From positions 404,599 to 468,598 of the forward strand of contig NZ_KE384480.1 in assembly GCF_000425945.1 (NCBI RefSeq): 64,000 nucleotides of DNA. The letters run 5' to 3'. The stretch's first letter is position 1. Each line of letters starts with the position of its first letter. This stretch comes from Candidatus Solirubrobacter pratensis. Its GTDB lineage: Bacteria > Actinomycetota > Thermoleophilia > Solirubrobacterales > Solirubrobacteraceae. The notes beneath the pieces were generated by a model that saw only the letters and a program-made list of their open reading frames with translations, was not told the origin of the DNA and made no database searches. Of the stretch, positions 18,053 through 27,125 are shown in pieces. Both the position numbers and the translations under genes were made by a program.

Positions 18053-21000
18053 ATGGTCAATCCGAGTCCGTTCGGGGCGCCTCGGCGGCGTGCCGTTCTA
18101 GTGCTGGGCGCGGTGCTCGCCTTGGTGGCGGGGATGCTCGCGGCACCGAGCGCGCACGCCCAGGATCAGGGCAAGCGCGTCCTGCTCTACACCGGCACCA
18201 CCGGTTACCGCCACACCGACGGCATCAACGGCGGCCGGCCCGTCGTGCAGAGCGCGCTCGAAGCGGTCGGCTTCACGGTCGACTGGGAGGACTGCAACGC
18301 CAACGGCGGCGCCGCGGGGAACTGCGACAACGCCGACAAGAACCCGCGCATCTTCACGGACGACAACCTCGCCCGCTACGACGCGATCGTTCTTCTCAAC
18401 GCCTCCTCGGGTCCGCCGGGCCCGCTGTGGAACGACGCCCAGCGGGCGGCGATCGTCAAGTACGTCCAGAACGGCGGCGGCATCGCCGGCATCCACAACG
18501 CCACCGACATGGGCACGGGCCAGACCACCTGGGACTGGTGGGACGGCAACAACCCGAACTCGGTCGTCGGCACGACGATGAAGGGTCACGCCGCCACGAG
18601 CCTGTCGAACGTCGCGCAGGTCCAGGTCGAGGACAACAACCACCTCGCGACACGCGATCTCCCGGACACCTACGGCTTCGGCGACGAGCACTACAACTAC
18701 AACCGCGACGTCCGCGGCGACCACCACGTGCTCGCCAACCTGGACGAGCGGACCTACACGCCGGGCGGCAACGCCATGGGCCAGGACCATCCGATCGCCT
18801 GGTGCAAGCTCTACGACGGCGACAACGTCAACGACAACACCGGCACGCCGAAGTCCTACAACGACGGCCGCACGTGGGTCACTGGCGAGGGCCACTTCGG
18901 CGCCTCCTACACCGAGAACGGCGGCAACAACAACCTCGTCAAGATGATCGTCGGCGGCGTCCGCTGGGTCGCGGGCGACGGCCGCAAGTCCGACTGCTCT
19001 GCCACGGTCTGGTCCTCCTACACCCGCACCGTGATCGTCCCCGACGCGAACAACCCGATCGGGATCGACGTCGCGAAGGACGGCAAGGTCTACTGGTCTG
19101 AGATCGGCAACCCGATCGGCCTTCAGTCGCAGGGCTACATCAAGATGTACGACCCGGCCAAGCCGGCCGGCAACAAGACGACGGTCGCGACGATCCTCAC
19201 CCGCGCCGACCACGCCAACTCCGAGGACGGCGTCCTCGGCATGAGCCTGCAGCCGGGCTTCGACCTCAACGACCCGAACAAGCGCAACCTCTTCGTCTAC
19301 TACTCGCCGCGGCCCGGTCCCAACGACAACTGGCCGACCTCGGGCAACGCGCAGACGGTGGGCTACAACCAGATCAGCCGCTTCACGCTCACCGCCGACG
19401 GCACGTCGGTCGTGCCGGGCTCCGAGCGCGTGATCATCAAGGTCCCCAAGTCCAAGATCTCGGGCAACCCGTCCGGCTTCCCCGGCGGCCCGCAGGACTC
19501 CGGCCCCGGCCACGTCGGCGGCGCCGGGCTCGACTTCGACTCGGCCGGCAACCTCTACCTCGGCATCGGCGACGACGTCTCGCCGAACGCTCCCGGCCAC
19601 AACGGCTACACGCCGCTGGACTACCGCTCGCAGGAGCGCTGGGACGCCCGCAAGACGGCGGCCAACACGGCCGACCTGCGCGGCAAGATCATCCGCATCA
19701 CGCCCAAGCAGGGGGACATCCCCTCGGGCACGGATCCCGGCGTCGCCGCGACGTACGACATCCCGGCGGGCAACATGTTCCCGGTCGGCACGGCGAAGAC
19801 CCGGCCCGAGATCTACGCGATGGGCTTCCGCCAGCCGTTCACGGTCCACACGGACCCGGCGAACCCCGGCCTGATCGGCATGGGCGAGTACTGCCATGAC
19901 AACAGCTCCAACGGCGTCAACCGGTCTCCGGCGGGCACCTGCGAGTGGAACCTGATCAGCAAGCCGGGCTTCTTCGGCTGGCCGTTCTGCATGGGCGACG
20001 ACTCGCCGGCCAACACGAACTTCCGCTGGAACTACGCGAACCAGACGACGACCGGGCAGCAGTACGACTGCTCGCTGACCTCGCTGCCGTCGGACATCCG
20101 CTACGCGCCGGACGGGCAGACTCCCGTCAACCCGACGTTCGACGGTCTCGACACGCTCCCGGGCCCGGCCGTCCCCGCGACGATCTGGAAGAAGTACCCG
20201 GGTGCCTCGGGCGGCCAGAGCACGGCCGACTTCGGCGACCTCAACGCCGGCGGCATGCAGCCGATCACCGGCCCGATCTACCGCTATGACGACGCCAACG
20301 CCGGCCCGGGCGCCTTCCCGCGCTACTACGACGGCGCCTGGCTGATCAACAACCGCGGCGCCGACAACGGGTTCTGGAAGGAGGTCCAGCTCCGCAAGGA
20401 CAACAACCAGGTGCTGCGCGTCAACGACTGGCTCCCGTACAACTCGGGCGCCACGTCGGCCGCGCAGAACGCGAGCCTGGTGATCGGCTCGCAGTTCGGC
20501 CCGGACGGCGAGCTGTATCTGGCGCGCTTCTCGGTCGGCTGCTGCCGCGGGAACACGAGCGCCTCCGACCAGACGCAGATCGTGAAGATCTCGTTCAACG
20601 TCCAGGACGAGTGCCTGACGGACACCAACGCGCCGAGCGTCTCGCACGAGGCGACCGGCCAGGCCTACCCCGGCCAGCCGAACACGTTCGTCAACTCGGC
20701 CTCGCTCAAGCTCACCGCGCAGGACTCAGGGTGCTCGGGGGTGAAGTCGATCGAGTACCGGGTCAACGGCGAGGCCGACTGGCACGCGTACACGAGTGCG
20801 GTCACGTTCAACGAGGCCAAGGACTATTCGGTCGAGTACCGCGCGACCGACCGCAAGGACAACGTCTCCGCGGTCAAGACGGCGACGTTCAAGGTGCTCG
20901 AGATCCATGACGAGACGGCGCCGACGGCGTCGGCCTCGACCTCGGGCAACAAGGACCAGCGCGACTACTTCGTCGGCTCCGCCAAGCTCACGCTGACGGC

Positions 21001-24000
21001 CGAGGACGACGCGACCGGCTCCGGCGTCGACAAGATCGAGTACCGCATCAATGGCGCCGCGTACCAGACCTACGGCGCGCCGGTGGACTTCACCGTCCCG
21101 GGCGTGTACTCGGTCGACTACCGCGCCACCGACAAGGTCAACAACACCTCGGCGGTCAAGACGATCACGTTCCGCGTGATCTCGGGCGCGGGCTGCCCGG
21201 CGACCCGCTCGGACGAGTTCAGCGGCACGACGCTCGGCTCGCAGTGGATCCGCCACACCCGCAACGGCGGCACGCCGGTGACGGGCGCGGGCGCGCTCTC
21301 GCTGTCCGGCGGCACGCTGAAGCTGCCGACCGCGGACTGGGAGCTGGACGCCGCCGCGGCCAACACGTCGGTCGGCCCGGTGAACTTCATCGGCCAGGAC
21401 TTGGCGGCGCTCGGCTCCAGCTGGACCGCCGAGACGGAGTTCACCGTGCAGTTCAACGGCGGCTGGCAGAACGTCGGCATGATCGTGTGGAACGGGGACA
21501 ACAACTTCTTCCGCACGTCGATCACGCACAGCCTCAGCGCGGACAACATCTACACCGAGCAGTCCAAGGACAACCCGACGACCGCCGAGGGCTCTCGCGC
21601 CCAGAGCGGCAACAACGCCACGATCCTGCCGAACGACTCGCAGCCGGTCACCGTCCGGATGCGGATGGCCCGCGTCAGCGGCTCCGACAACGTCACGGCG
21701 CAGTACCGGATCATGGCCCCGGCGAGCGTGGCTTCGCCGGACTGGGTCAACTACGGCTCGAGCGGCAACTGGACGCTGGACCTCAACCCGGCCGGCGGCC
21801 CGCGCCGCGACGCGGCCGGATCGCGGATCGGCATCATCGCCCAGTCGAACTTCCCGGGTTCGACGGGCGCCGGCGCCTACCAGGGCACGCCGGCGGTCGC
21901 CGAGGTGAACTACTTCCGGGTCACCCCGGATCCGGTCACCTGCGAGACGGACGCCCCGACCACGACGGCCACGCTGCAGCCGGCCGCCCCGGCGTCGGGC
22001 GACACCTACGACACCGCGGTCAACGTGAACCTGTCCGCGACCGACGGCGGCGCCGGCTCGGCCGGCGTCGAGAAGACCGAGTACCGCGTCACCACCAACG
22101 GGACCGCGGGCGACTGGCAGACGCTGACCAACGGCAACGCCGACAGCCCGTTCAACAACCGGGTCACGATCTCCAACAGCGGCACCCACCTCGTCGAGTT
22201 CCGCTCGACGGACAAGGCGGCGAACGTGGAGGCGACCAAGTCGGTCACCTTCAAGATCCAGCTGCCGGTGTGCGACCGCTCGGACGAGTTCGACGGGACC
22301 GAGCTGCGCTCGCAGTGGATCCGTCACACCCGCAACGGCGGCACGCCGACCACGGGCTCGCGAGCCCCGACGGTGTCGGGCGGCTTCCTCAACCTGCCGA
22401 CCAACGACTTCGAGATCGACGCGTCCAACGCGCAGACCTCGGTCGGCCCGATCAACTTCCTCGGCCAGGACCTGCCCGCGCTGGGCGACAACTGGACCGC
22501 GGAGACGCAGTTCACCGTGCAGCTCAACGGCGGCTGGCAGAACGTCGGCCTGATCGTGTGGAACGGGGACAACAACTTCTTCCGCTCCACGCTGACGCAC
22601 GACCTCGGAAGCTCGCGGATCTTCGTCGAGCAGTCCAAGGACAACCCCACCACGACCGAGGGCTCGCGGGTGGCCGGCACCAGCAGCCAGATCCTCGCGA
22701 CCAACACCGGCCCGGTGACGATCAAGATGCGCTACACGCGTGCGTCCGGGTCCAACACCGTGACCTCGCAGTACCAGATCCTGGCGCCGGCCGGCGCGGC
22801 GACGTCAGGCTGGGTCGACTTCCCGACCGTCAACGGCGGGCTCGACCTCAACCCGTCGGGCGGCCCGCGCCGTGACGCGGCGGGCTCGCGGATCGGCCTC
22901 CTCGCCCAGGACAACTGGCCGGGCCAGGGCGGGACGTACCCGTACCCCGGGACGCCGGCGGTCGCGAAGGTCGACTACTTCCGGGTCACCCCGGACAACT
23001 GCCCCTCGGGCAACGACACCGCGGCGCCGGCGACGACCGCCACGGCGGCCCCGGCCGCGCCGAACGGCAGCAACGGCTGGTACACGTCGGACGTCAGCGT
23101 GACGCTCGCGGGCAACGACGGCACCGGCTCCGGCATCGACAAGACCGAGTACAAGGTCGACGGCGGCGCCTTCGCCGCCTACTCGGCCCCGATCGCGGTC
23201 ACGACCGCCGGCAGCCACACGATCGAGTTCCGCTCGACCGACAAGGCCGGCAACGTCGAGGCGACCAAGACCCTGACGGTCAAGATCGACAAGGCCGCGC
23301 CGACCACGACGGCGGCGCTCGAGCCGGCGTCGCCCGGCGCGGGCGGCACCTACACCGGCCCGGTCGGCCTCACGCTGACCGCGACCGACCCGGTCTCCGG
23401 CGTCGCCAAGACCGAGTACCAGGTCAACGCCCCGTCCGCGTTCGGCGCGTTCGGCGCGCCGGCGCTGAAGACGGCGGCGGCCGGCTGGATGACCTACGAC
23501 CCGGCCAACAAGCCGTCGTTCACGGGCGCCGGCGCCTACACCGTCGACTACCGCTCGACGGACGCCGCCGGCAACGTGGAGACCGCCAAGTCGGTGTCCT
23601 TCACGATCGCCTCGGCGAGCACGGATCAGACCGCCCCGGTCACCACCGGGACGCTCGATCCCGCGACGCCCGGCCCGGGCCACACGTACTCCGGGCCGGT
23701 CGACGTGAAGCTGTCGGCGACCGATCCCGCCGCGTCGGGACCGGCCGCGAAGACGGTCGACATCGACGCGTCGGGCGACCGCTGGGCCCCGAGCACGGCG
23801 ACGCTGAACAACGGCGACAAGATCACCTGGCACTTCGGTGAGCTGGCCAACTTCCCGCACGACGTGTGGGTGCTGGCCCCGGGCGGCAACCCGAACCCGA
23901 CCGGCGGCGACCTCGCGCAGGTCACCGACGGGATCAAGTTCCCGGGTGACGCTCCGGTGTCCAAGACGTTCACGCAGAACGGCACGTGGACGTGGCTGTG

Positions 24001-25768
24001 CAAGATCCACTCCGTCTACAGCGGCGGCACGTGGACCGGCATGGTCGGCACCGCCACCGTGTCGCCGGCCGCGGGCGGCGACGCGCCGTCCGGCGTCGAC
24101 TACACCGAGTACCGCGTGAAGACCGGCTCGACCCAGGGCGACTGGGTCAAGAAGGCCAACACCGGCGGCGCGAGCCCGTTCGAGAGCACGATCACCGTGT
24201 CCGGCGACGGCGACCACACCGTCGAGTACCGCTCGGTCGACAAGGCCGGCAACGTGGAGGCGACGAAGTCGATCGCCTTCAGCATCGACACGCCTGACCC
24301 GGGCTTCCCGGTGATCAAGGCGGCCGCCGACCCGGCCTCCGGCGCGGCGCCGCTGCTGGTGCGCTTCTCCGCCAGCGGCTACGACCCGGACGGCGGCTCG
24401 CTCACCTACAAGTGGGCGTTCGAGAACGGCGGCGCGGCGGGCAGCAACGTGTCGCGCACCTACACCAAGCCGGGCACCTACAAGGCGACGGTGACGGCGA
24501 CCGACGACGAGGGCGACAAGACCTCGGCCGAGGTCACAGTCACCGTGACGGCTCCGGGCGTCGTCCCGCCGACCGTCGAGGCGAGCTCGGACGTGTCCTC
24601 CGGCAACGCCCCGCTGCCCGTGCAGTTCACCGCGGTGGGCAACGATCCGGACGGCCCTGCGGCCGGCCTCACATACGCGTGGGACTTCGGCGACGGCGGC
24701 ACGTCGCTGGAGCAGAACCCGGCCCACAGGTACATGACCCCGGGCACCTACACGGCGAAGGTCACGGTCACCGACGGCAGCGGCGCCGGCGGCACCGACA
24801 CCGTCCAGGTCGTCGTGGGCGACCCGCCCGGCAACCTGGCGCCGGCGGTCGAGGCCTTCGCGGACCCGTCGTCGGATGTCACGGCGCCGGTGGAGGTGAC
24901 GTTCACCACCGAGGCCAGCGATCCGGACGACGACACGCTGACGTTCGAGTGGGACTTCGACGACGGCAGCGCCAAGGGCTCCGGCGCGTCGGCGAAGCAC
25001 ACGTACACCCGCGCGGGCACCTACGACGCCAAGGTCACGGCGTCCGACGGCCACGGCGGCACGGCCACCTCGGTGGTGACCGTCGTCGTCGGCGACCCGC
25101 CGGGCAACCAGGCCCCGTCGGTCCAGGTCGCCGCCGATCCGACGTCGGGCACGTCGCCGCTGACGGTCCGGTTCAGCTCGCATGCGAGCGATCCGGAGGG
25201 CGCGGGCCTGATCTACGAGTGGGTGTTCGGTGACGGCGGCTACGCCGTCGGCGCCACCGCGACCCACACGTACACCACGCCGGGCGTCTACACGGCGACG
25301 CTGACCGTGACCGACCCGAAGGGCGCCTCGGCGTCCGCCACGGTCCAGGTCACGGTGACGGCCGTCCAGGGCGGCGGCGGCAACGGCGGCGGCGACGGCG
25401 CGCCCCCGGCACCCAAGCAGGCGGCGTGGTTCGGCGTGACCAAGCCGGCCGCCTCGACGGTCGCGACGTTCACCAAGCGCGGCATGGCGGTGCGGGTGAC
25501 CTGCACCGAGACGATGTCGGGCTCGGCGACCCTGAAGGTCACGCGCGCGCTCATGCGCAAGCTGCGCCTGAAGAGCACCACGCTGGCCACGGGCACGGTC
25601 AAGTGCGCCGCCGGCAGCAAGACGGTGACGCTGAAGCCGTCGAAGAAGGTCAAGCGCGCGCTCGCCGCGGCGAGCGGCTCGGTCAAGGCGACGCTTGACG
25701 TTCGGTTGAAGGCGGCGGGTGGGACGGCGAAGTCGTCGACCCGCACGGTGACGCTCAAGCGGCGCTAG
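18053..25768 (+). CDS. Giant secreted mosaic: ThuA, sorbosone dehydrogenase, ConA-like, cupredoxin, PKD (2571 aa)
   Basis: Exported multidomain protein with a signal peptide ending APSAHAQD. In approximate residue order: ThuA-like amidotransferase-fold domain (40-312, KRVLLYTGTTGYRHTDG); glucose/sorbosone dehydrogenase six-blade propeller (323-855, with HVGGAGLDFDSAGNLYLGIG and YAMGFRQPF); two Ig-like repeats (857-1043); ConA-like module 1 (1048-1294); an Ig-like repeat; ConA-like module 2 (1406-1646), a clear duplicate; Ig-like repeats (1656-1854); an Ig-like repeat split by a cupredoxin (1898-2005, ligands FPHDV and LCKIHS...M); four PKD domains (2082-2439); a Gly-rich linker and a basic beta C-terminus with no sorting signal. 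ThuA and the propeller are linked to sugar oxidation products; binding modules suggest a polysaccharide target. Only the dehydrogenase role (a PQQ-type sugar oxidase) can be proposed. It is transcribed alone, between a strong promoter and a strong hairpin. Confidence 0.88.
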   Translation: MVNPSPFGAPRRRAVLVLGAVLALVAGMLAAPSAHAQDQGKRVLLYTGTTGYRHTDGINGGRPVVQSALEAVGFTVDWEDCNANGGAAGNCDNADKNPRIFTDDNLARYDAIVLLNASSGPPGPLWNDAQRAAIVKYVQNGGGIAGIHNATDMGTGQTTWDWWDGNNPNSVVGTTMKGHAATSLSNVAQVQVEDNNHLATRDLPDTYGFGDEHYNYNRDVRGDHHVLANLDERTYTPGGNAMGQDHPIAWCKLYDGDNVNDNTGTPKSYNDGRTWVTGEGHFGASYTENGGNNNLVKMIVGGVRWVAGDGRKSDCSATVWSSYTRTVIVPDANNPIGIDVAKDGKVYWSEIGNPIGLQSQGYIKMYDPAKPAGNKTTVATILTRADHANSEDGVLGMSLQPGFDLNDPNKRNLFVYYSPRPGPNDNWPTSGNAQTVGYNQISRFTLTADGTSVVPGSERVIIKVPKSKISGNPSGFPGGPQDSGPGHVGGAGLDFDSAGNLYLGIGDDVSPNAPGHNGYTPLDYRSQERWDARKTAANTADLRGKIIRITPKQGDIPSGTDPGVAATYDIPAGNMFPVGTAKTRPEIYAMGFRQPFTVHTDPANPGLIGMGEYCHDNSSNGVNRSPAGTCEWNLISKPGFFGWPFCMGDDSPANTNFRWNYANQTTTGQQYDCSLTSLPSDIRYAPDGQTPVNPTFDGLDTLPGPAVPATIWKKYPGASGGQSTADFGDLNAGGMQPITGPIYRYDDANAGPGAFPRYYDGAWLINNRGADNGFWKEVQLRKDNNQVLRVNDWLPYNSGATSAAQNASLVIGSQFGPDGELYLARFSVGCCRGNTSASDQTQIVKISFNVQDECLTDTNAPSVSHEATGQAYPGQPNTFVNSASLKLTAQDSGCSGVKSIEYRVNGEADWHAYTSAVTFNEAKDYSVEYRATDRKDNVSAVKTATFKVLEIHDETAPTASASTSGNKDQRDYFVGSAKLTLTAEDDATGSGVDKIEYRINGAAYQTYGAPVDFTVPGVYSVDYRATDKVNNTSAVKTITFRVISGAGCPATRSDEFSGTTLGSQWIRHTRNGGTPVTGAGALSLSGGTLKLPTADWELDAAAANTSVGPVNFIGQDLAALGSSWTAETEFTVQFNGGWQNVGMIVWNGDNNFFRTSITHSLSADNIYTEQSKDNPTTAEGSRAQSGNNATILPNDSQPVTVRMRMARVSGSDNVTAQYRIMAPASVASPDWVNYGSSGNWTLDLNPAGGPRRDAAGSRIGIIAQSNFPGSTGAGAYQGTPAVAEVNYFRVTPDPVTCETDAPTTTATLQPAAPASGDTYDTAVNVNLSATDGGAGSAGVEKTEYRVTTNGTAGDWQTLTNGNADSPFNNRVTISNSGTHLVEFRSTDKAANVEATKSVTFKIQLPVCDRSDEFDGTELRSQWIRHTRNGGTPTTGSRAPTVSGGFLNLPTNDFEIDASNAQTSVGPINFLGQDLPALGDNWTAETQFTVQLNGGWQNVGLIVWNGDNNFFRSTLTHDLGSSRIFVEQSKDNPTTTEGSRVAGTSSQILATNTGPVTIKMRYTRASGSNTVTSQYQILAPAGAATSGWVDFPTVNGGLDLNPSGGPRRDAAGSRIGLLAQDNWPGQGGTYPYPGTPAVAKVDYFRVTPDNCPSGNDTAAPATTATAAPAAPNGSNGWYTSDVSVTLAGNDGTGSGIDKTEYKVDGGAFAAYSAPIAVTTAGSHTIEFRSTDKAGNVEATKTLTVKIDKAAPTTTAALEPASPGAGGTYTGPVGLTLTATDPVSGVAKTEYQVNAPSAFGAFGAPALKTAAAGWMTYDPANKPSFTGAGAYTVDYRSTDAAGNVETAKSVSFTIASASTDQTAPVTTGTLDPATPGPGHTYSGPVDVKLSATDPAASGPAAKTVDIDASGDRWAPSTATLNNGDKITWHFGELANFPHDVWVLAPGGNPNPTGGDLAQVTDGIKFPGDAPVSKTFTQNGTWTWLCKIHSVYSGGTWTGMVGTATVSPAAGGDAPSGVDYTEYRVKTGSTQGDWVKKANTGGASPFESTITVSGDGDHTVEYRSVDKAGNVEATKSIAFSIDTPDPGFPVIKAAADPASGAAPLLVRFSASGYDPDGGSLTYKWAFENGGAAGSNVSRTYTKPGTYKATVTATDDEGDKTSAEVTVTVTAPGVVPPTVEASSDVSSGNAPLPVQFTAVGNDPDGPAAGLTYAWDFGDGGTSLEQNPAHRYMTPGTYTAKVTVTDGSGAGGTDTVQVVVGDPPGNLAPAVEAFADPSSDVTAPVEVTFTTEASDPDDDTLTFEWDFDDGSAKGSGASAKHTYTRAGTYDAKVTASDGHGGTATSVVTVVVGDPPGNQAPSVQVAADPTSGTSPLTVRFSSHASDPEGAGLIYEWVFGDGGYAVGATATHTYTTPGVYTATLTVTDPKGASASATVQVTVTAVQGGGGNGGGDGAPPAPKQAAWFGVTKPAASTVATFTKRGMAVRVTCTETMSGSATLKVTRALMRKLRLKSTTLATGTVKCAAGSKTVTLKPSKKVKRALAAASGSVKATLDVRLKAAGGTAKSSTRTVTLKRR

Positions 25769-25777
25769 CGATCACTG

Positions 25778-25816
25778 CGCAGGCGGTCGGCTCTTGGTCA
25801 GAGCCGGCCGCCTGCG
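25778..25816 (+). terminator. Strong hairpin after the giant secreted protein gene
   Basis: A stem of about 16 bp: GCAGGCGGTCGGCTC at 25779-25793 pairs with GAGCCGGCCGCCTGC at 25801-25815 with one G-T wobble and one further C-G pair, around a 7-nt loop. It begins 10 bp after the stop codon. No U-tract follows, as is common in GC-rich actinobacteria. Confidence 0.75.
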
Positions 25817-25916
25817 GTGCCGTTGTCATCGGGGACTTATGACGTAACTGGTGCCGAAGCAGTTCGGCCCGAAGAATGAGTGGACCTAAACCTTCGGTAC
25901 GCAGCGAGGCTTTTGC

Positions 25917-25946
25917 TTGACACGGTTCAAAAGGGTGCGGTACGGT
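25917..25946 (+). promoter_or_regulatory. Promoter and possible operator of the long sugar operon
   Basis: A perfect TTGACA at 25917-25922, an 18-bp spacer and TACGGT at 25941-25946. The -35 box sits inside TTGA-N6-TCAA (25917-25930), a symmetric element that could be the binding site of the LacI-type regulator encoded at 35882-36859. The first gene starts 24 nt after the -10 box. Confidence 0.65.
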
Positions 25947-25970
25947 GACGCATCTATGGAGGAGAGAAGT

Positions 25971-27125
25971 GTGAGCGCGGCCGGCGCCGTCGTCGTCGGA
26001 CGGCGAGCGCCGGTTCAGGTCGCGATCGTGGGCGCCGGGTTCATCGGCGCCGTCCACGCCCGCTCGGCGCGCCTCGCAGGGGCGCGGATCGTGGGCGTGA
26101 CGGCATCGACGCCCGAGCGGTCCGAGGAAGCGGCCGGGCGCTTGGGCGCGGTCCGCGCATACGACGTCGCGGAGGAGCTGGTCACCGCGCCGGAGGTGGA
26201 CGTCGTGCACCTGTGCACCCCGAACCACCTGCACGCCCCGCTCGCGCTGGCCGCGCTGGCCGCCGGCAAGCACGTGGTGTGCGAGAAGCCGCTCGCGGTC
26301 GACGCGGTGCAGGCGGCCGAGCTCGGCACCGCGGCCGCGGCGTCCGGCCGGGTCGCGACCGTGCCGTTCGTCTATCGCTACCACCCGATGGTGCTCGAGG
26401 CTCGCGCGCGGGTCGCCGCGGGTGAGCTCGGAGCCGTCCGGCTGGTGCACGGCGGCTACCTGCAGGACTGGCTTTCCACTCCGGAGGACGACAGCTGGCG
26501 CGTCGATCCGGAGCTCGGCGGCGCCTCGCGCGCGTTCGCCGACATCGGCTCGCACTGGTGCGACCTCGCCGAGTTCATCACCGGCGACCGGATCGCCGCC
26601 GTCTGCGCCCAGAGCGCGACGGTCGTGCCCGAGCGCGCGCAGCGCGCCGGGGCGCGTCCGTTCCAGGGCGGCGGCGACGCCGCCGAGCGGCGCCCCGTCA
26701 GCACCGAGGACCTCGTGGTGATGCTCTTCCGCACCGAGGGCGGCGTGCTGGGGACGATGCTCGTCAGCCAGGTCTCGCCGGGGCGCAAGAACCACCTGCA
26801 CATCGAAGTCGGCTGCGAGCTCGCGAGCGTGCGCTTCGAGCAGGAGCGTCCGGAGACGCTGTGGCTGGGCCGCCGCGAGCGCACCGAGGAGCTGTGGCGG
26901 GACCCAGCGCACCTGAGCCCGTCGGCGGCGCGGCACGCGATCGTGCCGGTCGGTCATCCGCAGGGCTACCTCGAGTGCTTCGACGCCTTCGTCGCCGACA
27001 CGTACGCCGCGATCGGCGGCGCCGATCCCGACGGGCTGCCGCGCTTCGCCGCCGGCGTGCGGCAGGCGCACGTCACGGCGGCGGTGCTCGTGTCCGCGGA
27101 GAGGGGGGAGTGGGTGGATGTCTGA
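25971..27125 (+). CDS. Gfo/Idh/MocA-family sugar or inositol dehydrogenase
   Basis: A 384-residue NAD(P)-dependent oxidoreductase and the first gene of the sugar operon. The Rossmann motif is VAIVGAGFIGAVHARSA. The family catalytic lysine lies in HVVCEKPLAVD, and the conserved C-terminal segment has FADIGSHWCDLAEF with its active-site Asp and His. GTG at 25971 is preferred because GGAGGAG lies 6 nt upstream; that purine run would be translated if ATG at 25956 were used. It overlaps the transporter ATPase gene by 8 bp. Family members oxidise a ring hydroxyl of sugars or cyclitols to a keto group; the exact substrate is not evident. Confidence 0.87.
   Translation: MSAAGAVVVGRRAPVQVAIVGAGFIGAVHARSARLAGARIVGVTASTPERSEEAAGRLGAVRAYDVAEELVTAPEVDVVHLCTPNHLHAPLALAALAAGKHVVCEKPLAVDAVQAAELGTAAAASGRVATVPFVYRYHPMVLEARARVAAGELGAVRLVHGGYLQDWLSTPEDDSWRVDPELGGASRAFADIGSHWCDLAEFITGDRIAAVCAQSATVVPERAQRAGARPFQGGGDAAERRPVSTEDLVVMLFRTEGGVLGTMLVSQVSPGRKNHLHIEVGCELASVRFEQERPETLWLGRRERTEELWRDPAHLSPSAARHAIVPVGHPQGYLECFDAFVADTYAAIGGADPDGLPRFAAGVRQAHVTAAVLVSAERGEWVDV

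Noticed and set aside
18098..20647. An 849-residue frame antisense to the giant secreted protein, and others up to 25267
   Set aside because: Shadow of a strongly supported gene with signal peptide and domains; no start signal on the minus strand.
25917..25970. TTG at 25917 or ATG at 25956 as start of the first Gfo/Idh gene
   Set aside because: TTG is the -35 box itself, and the GGAGGAG ribosome site would be inside the coding region if ATG were used; GTG at 25971 fits its spacing.
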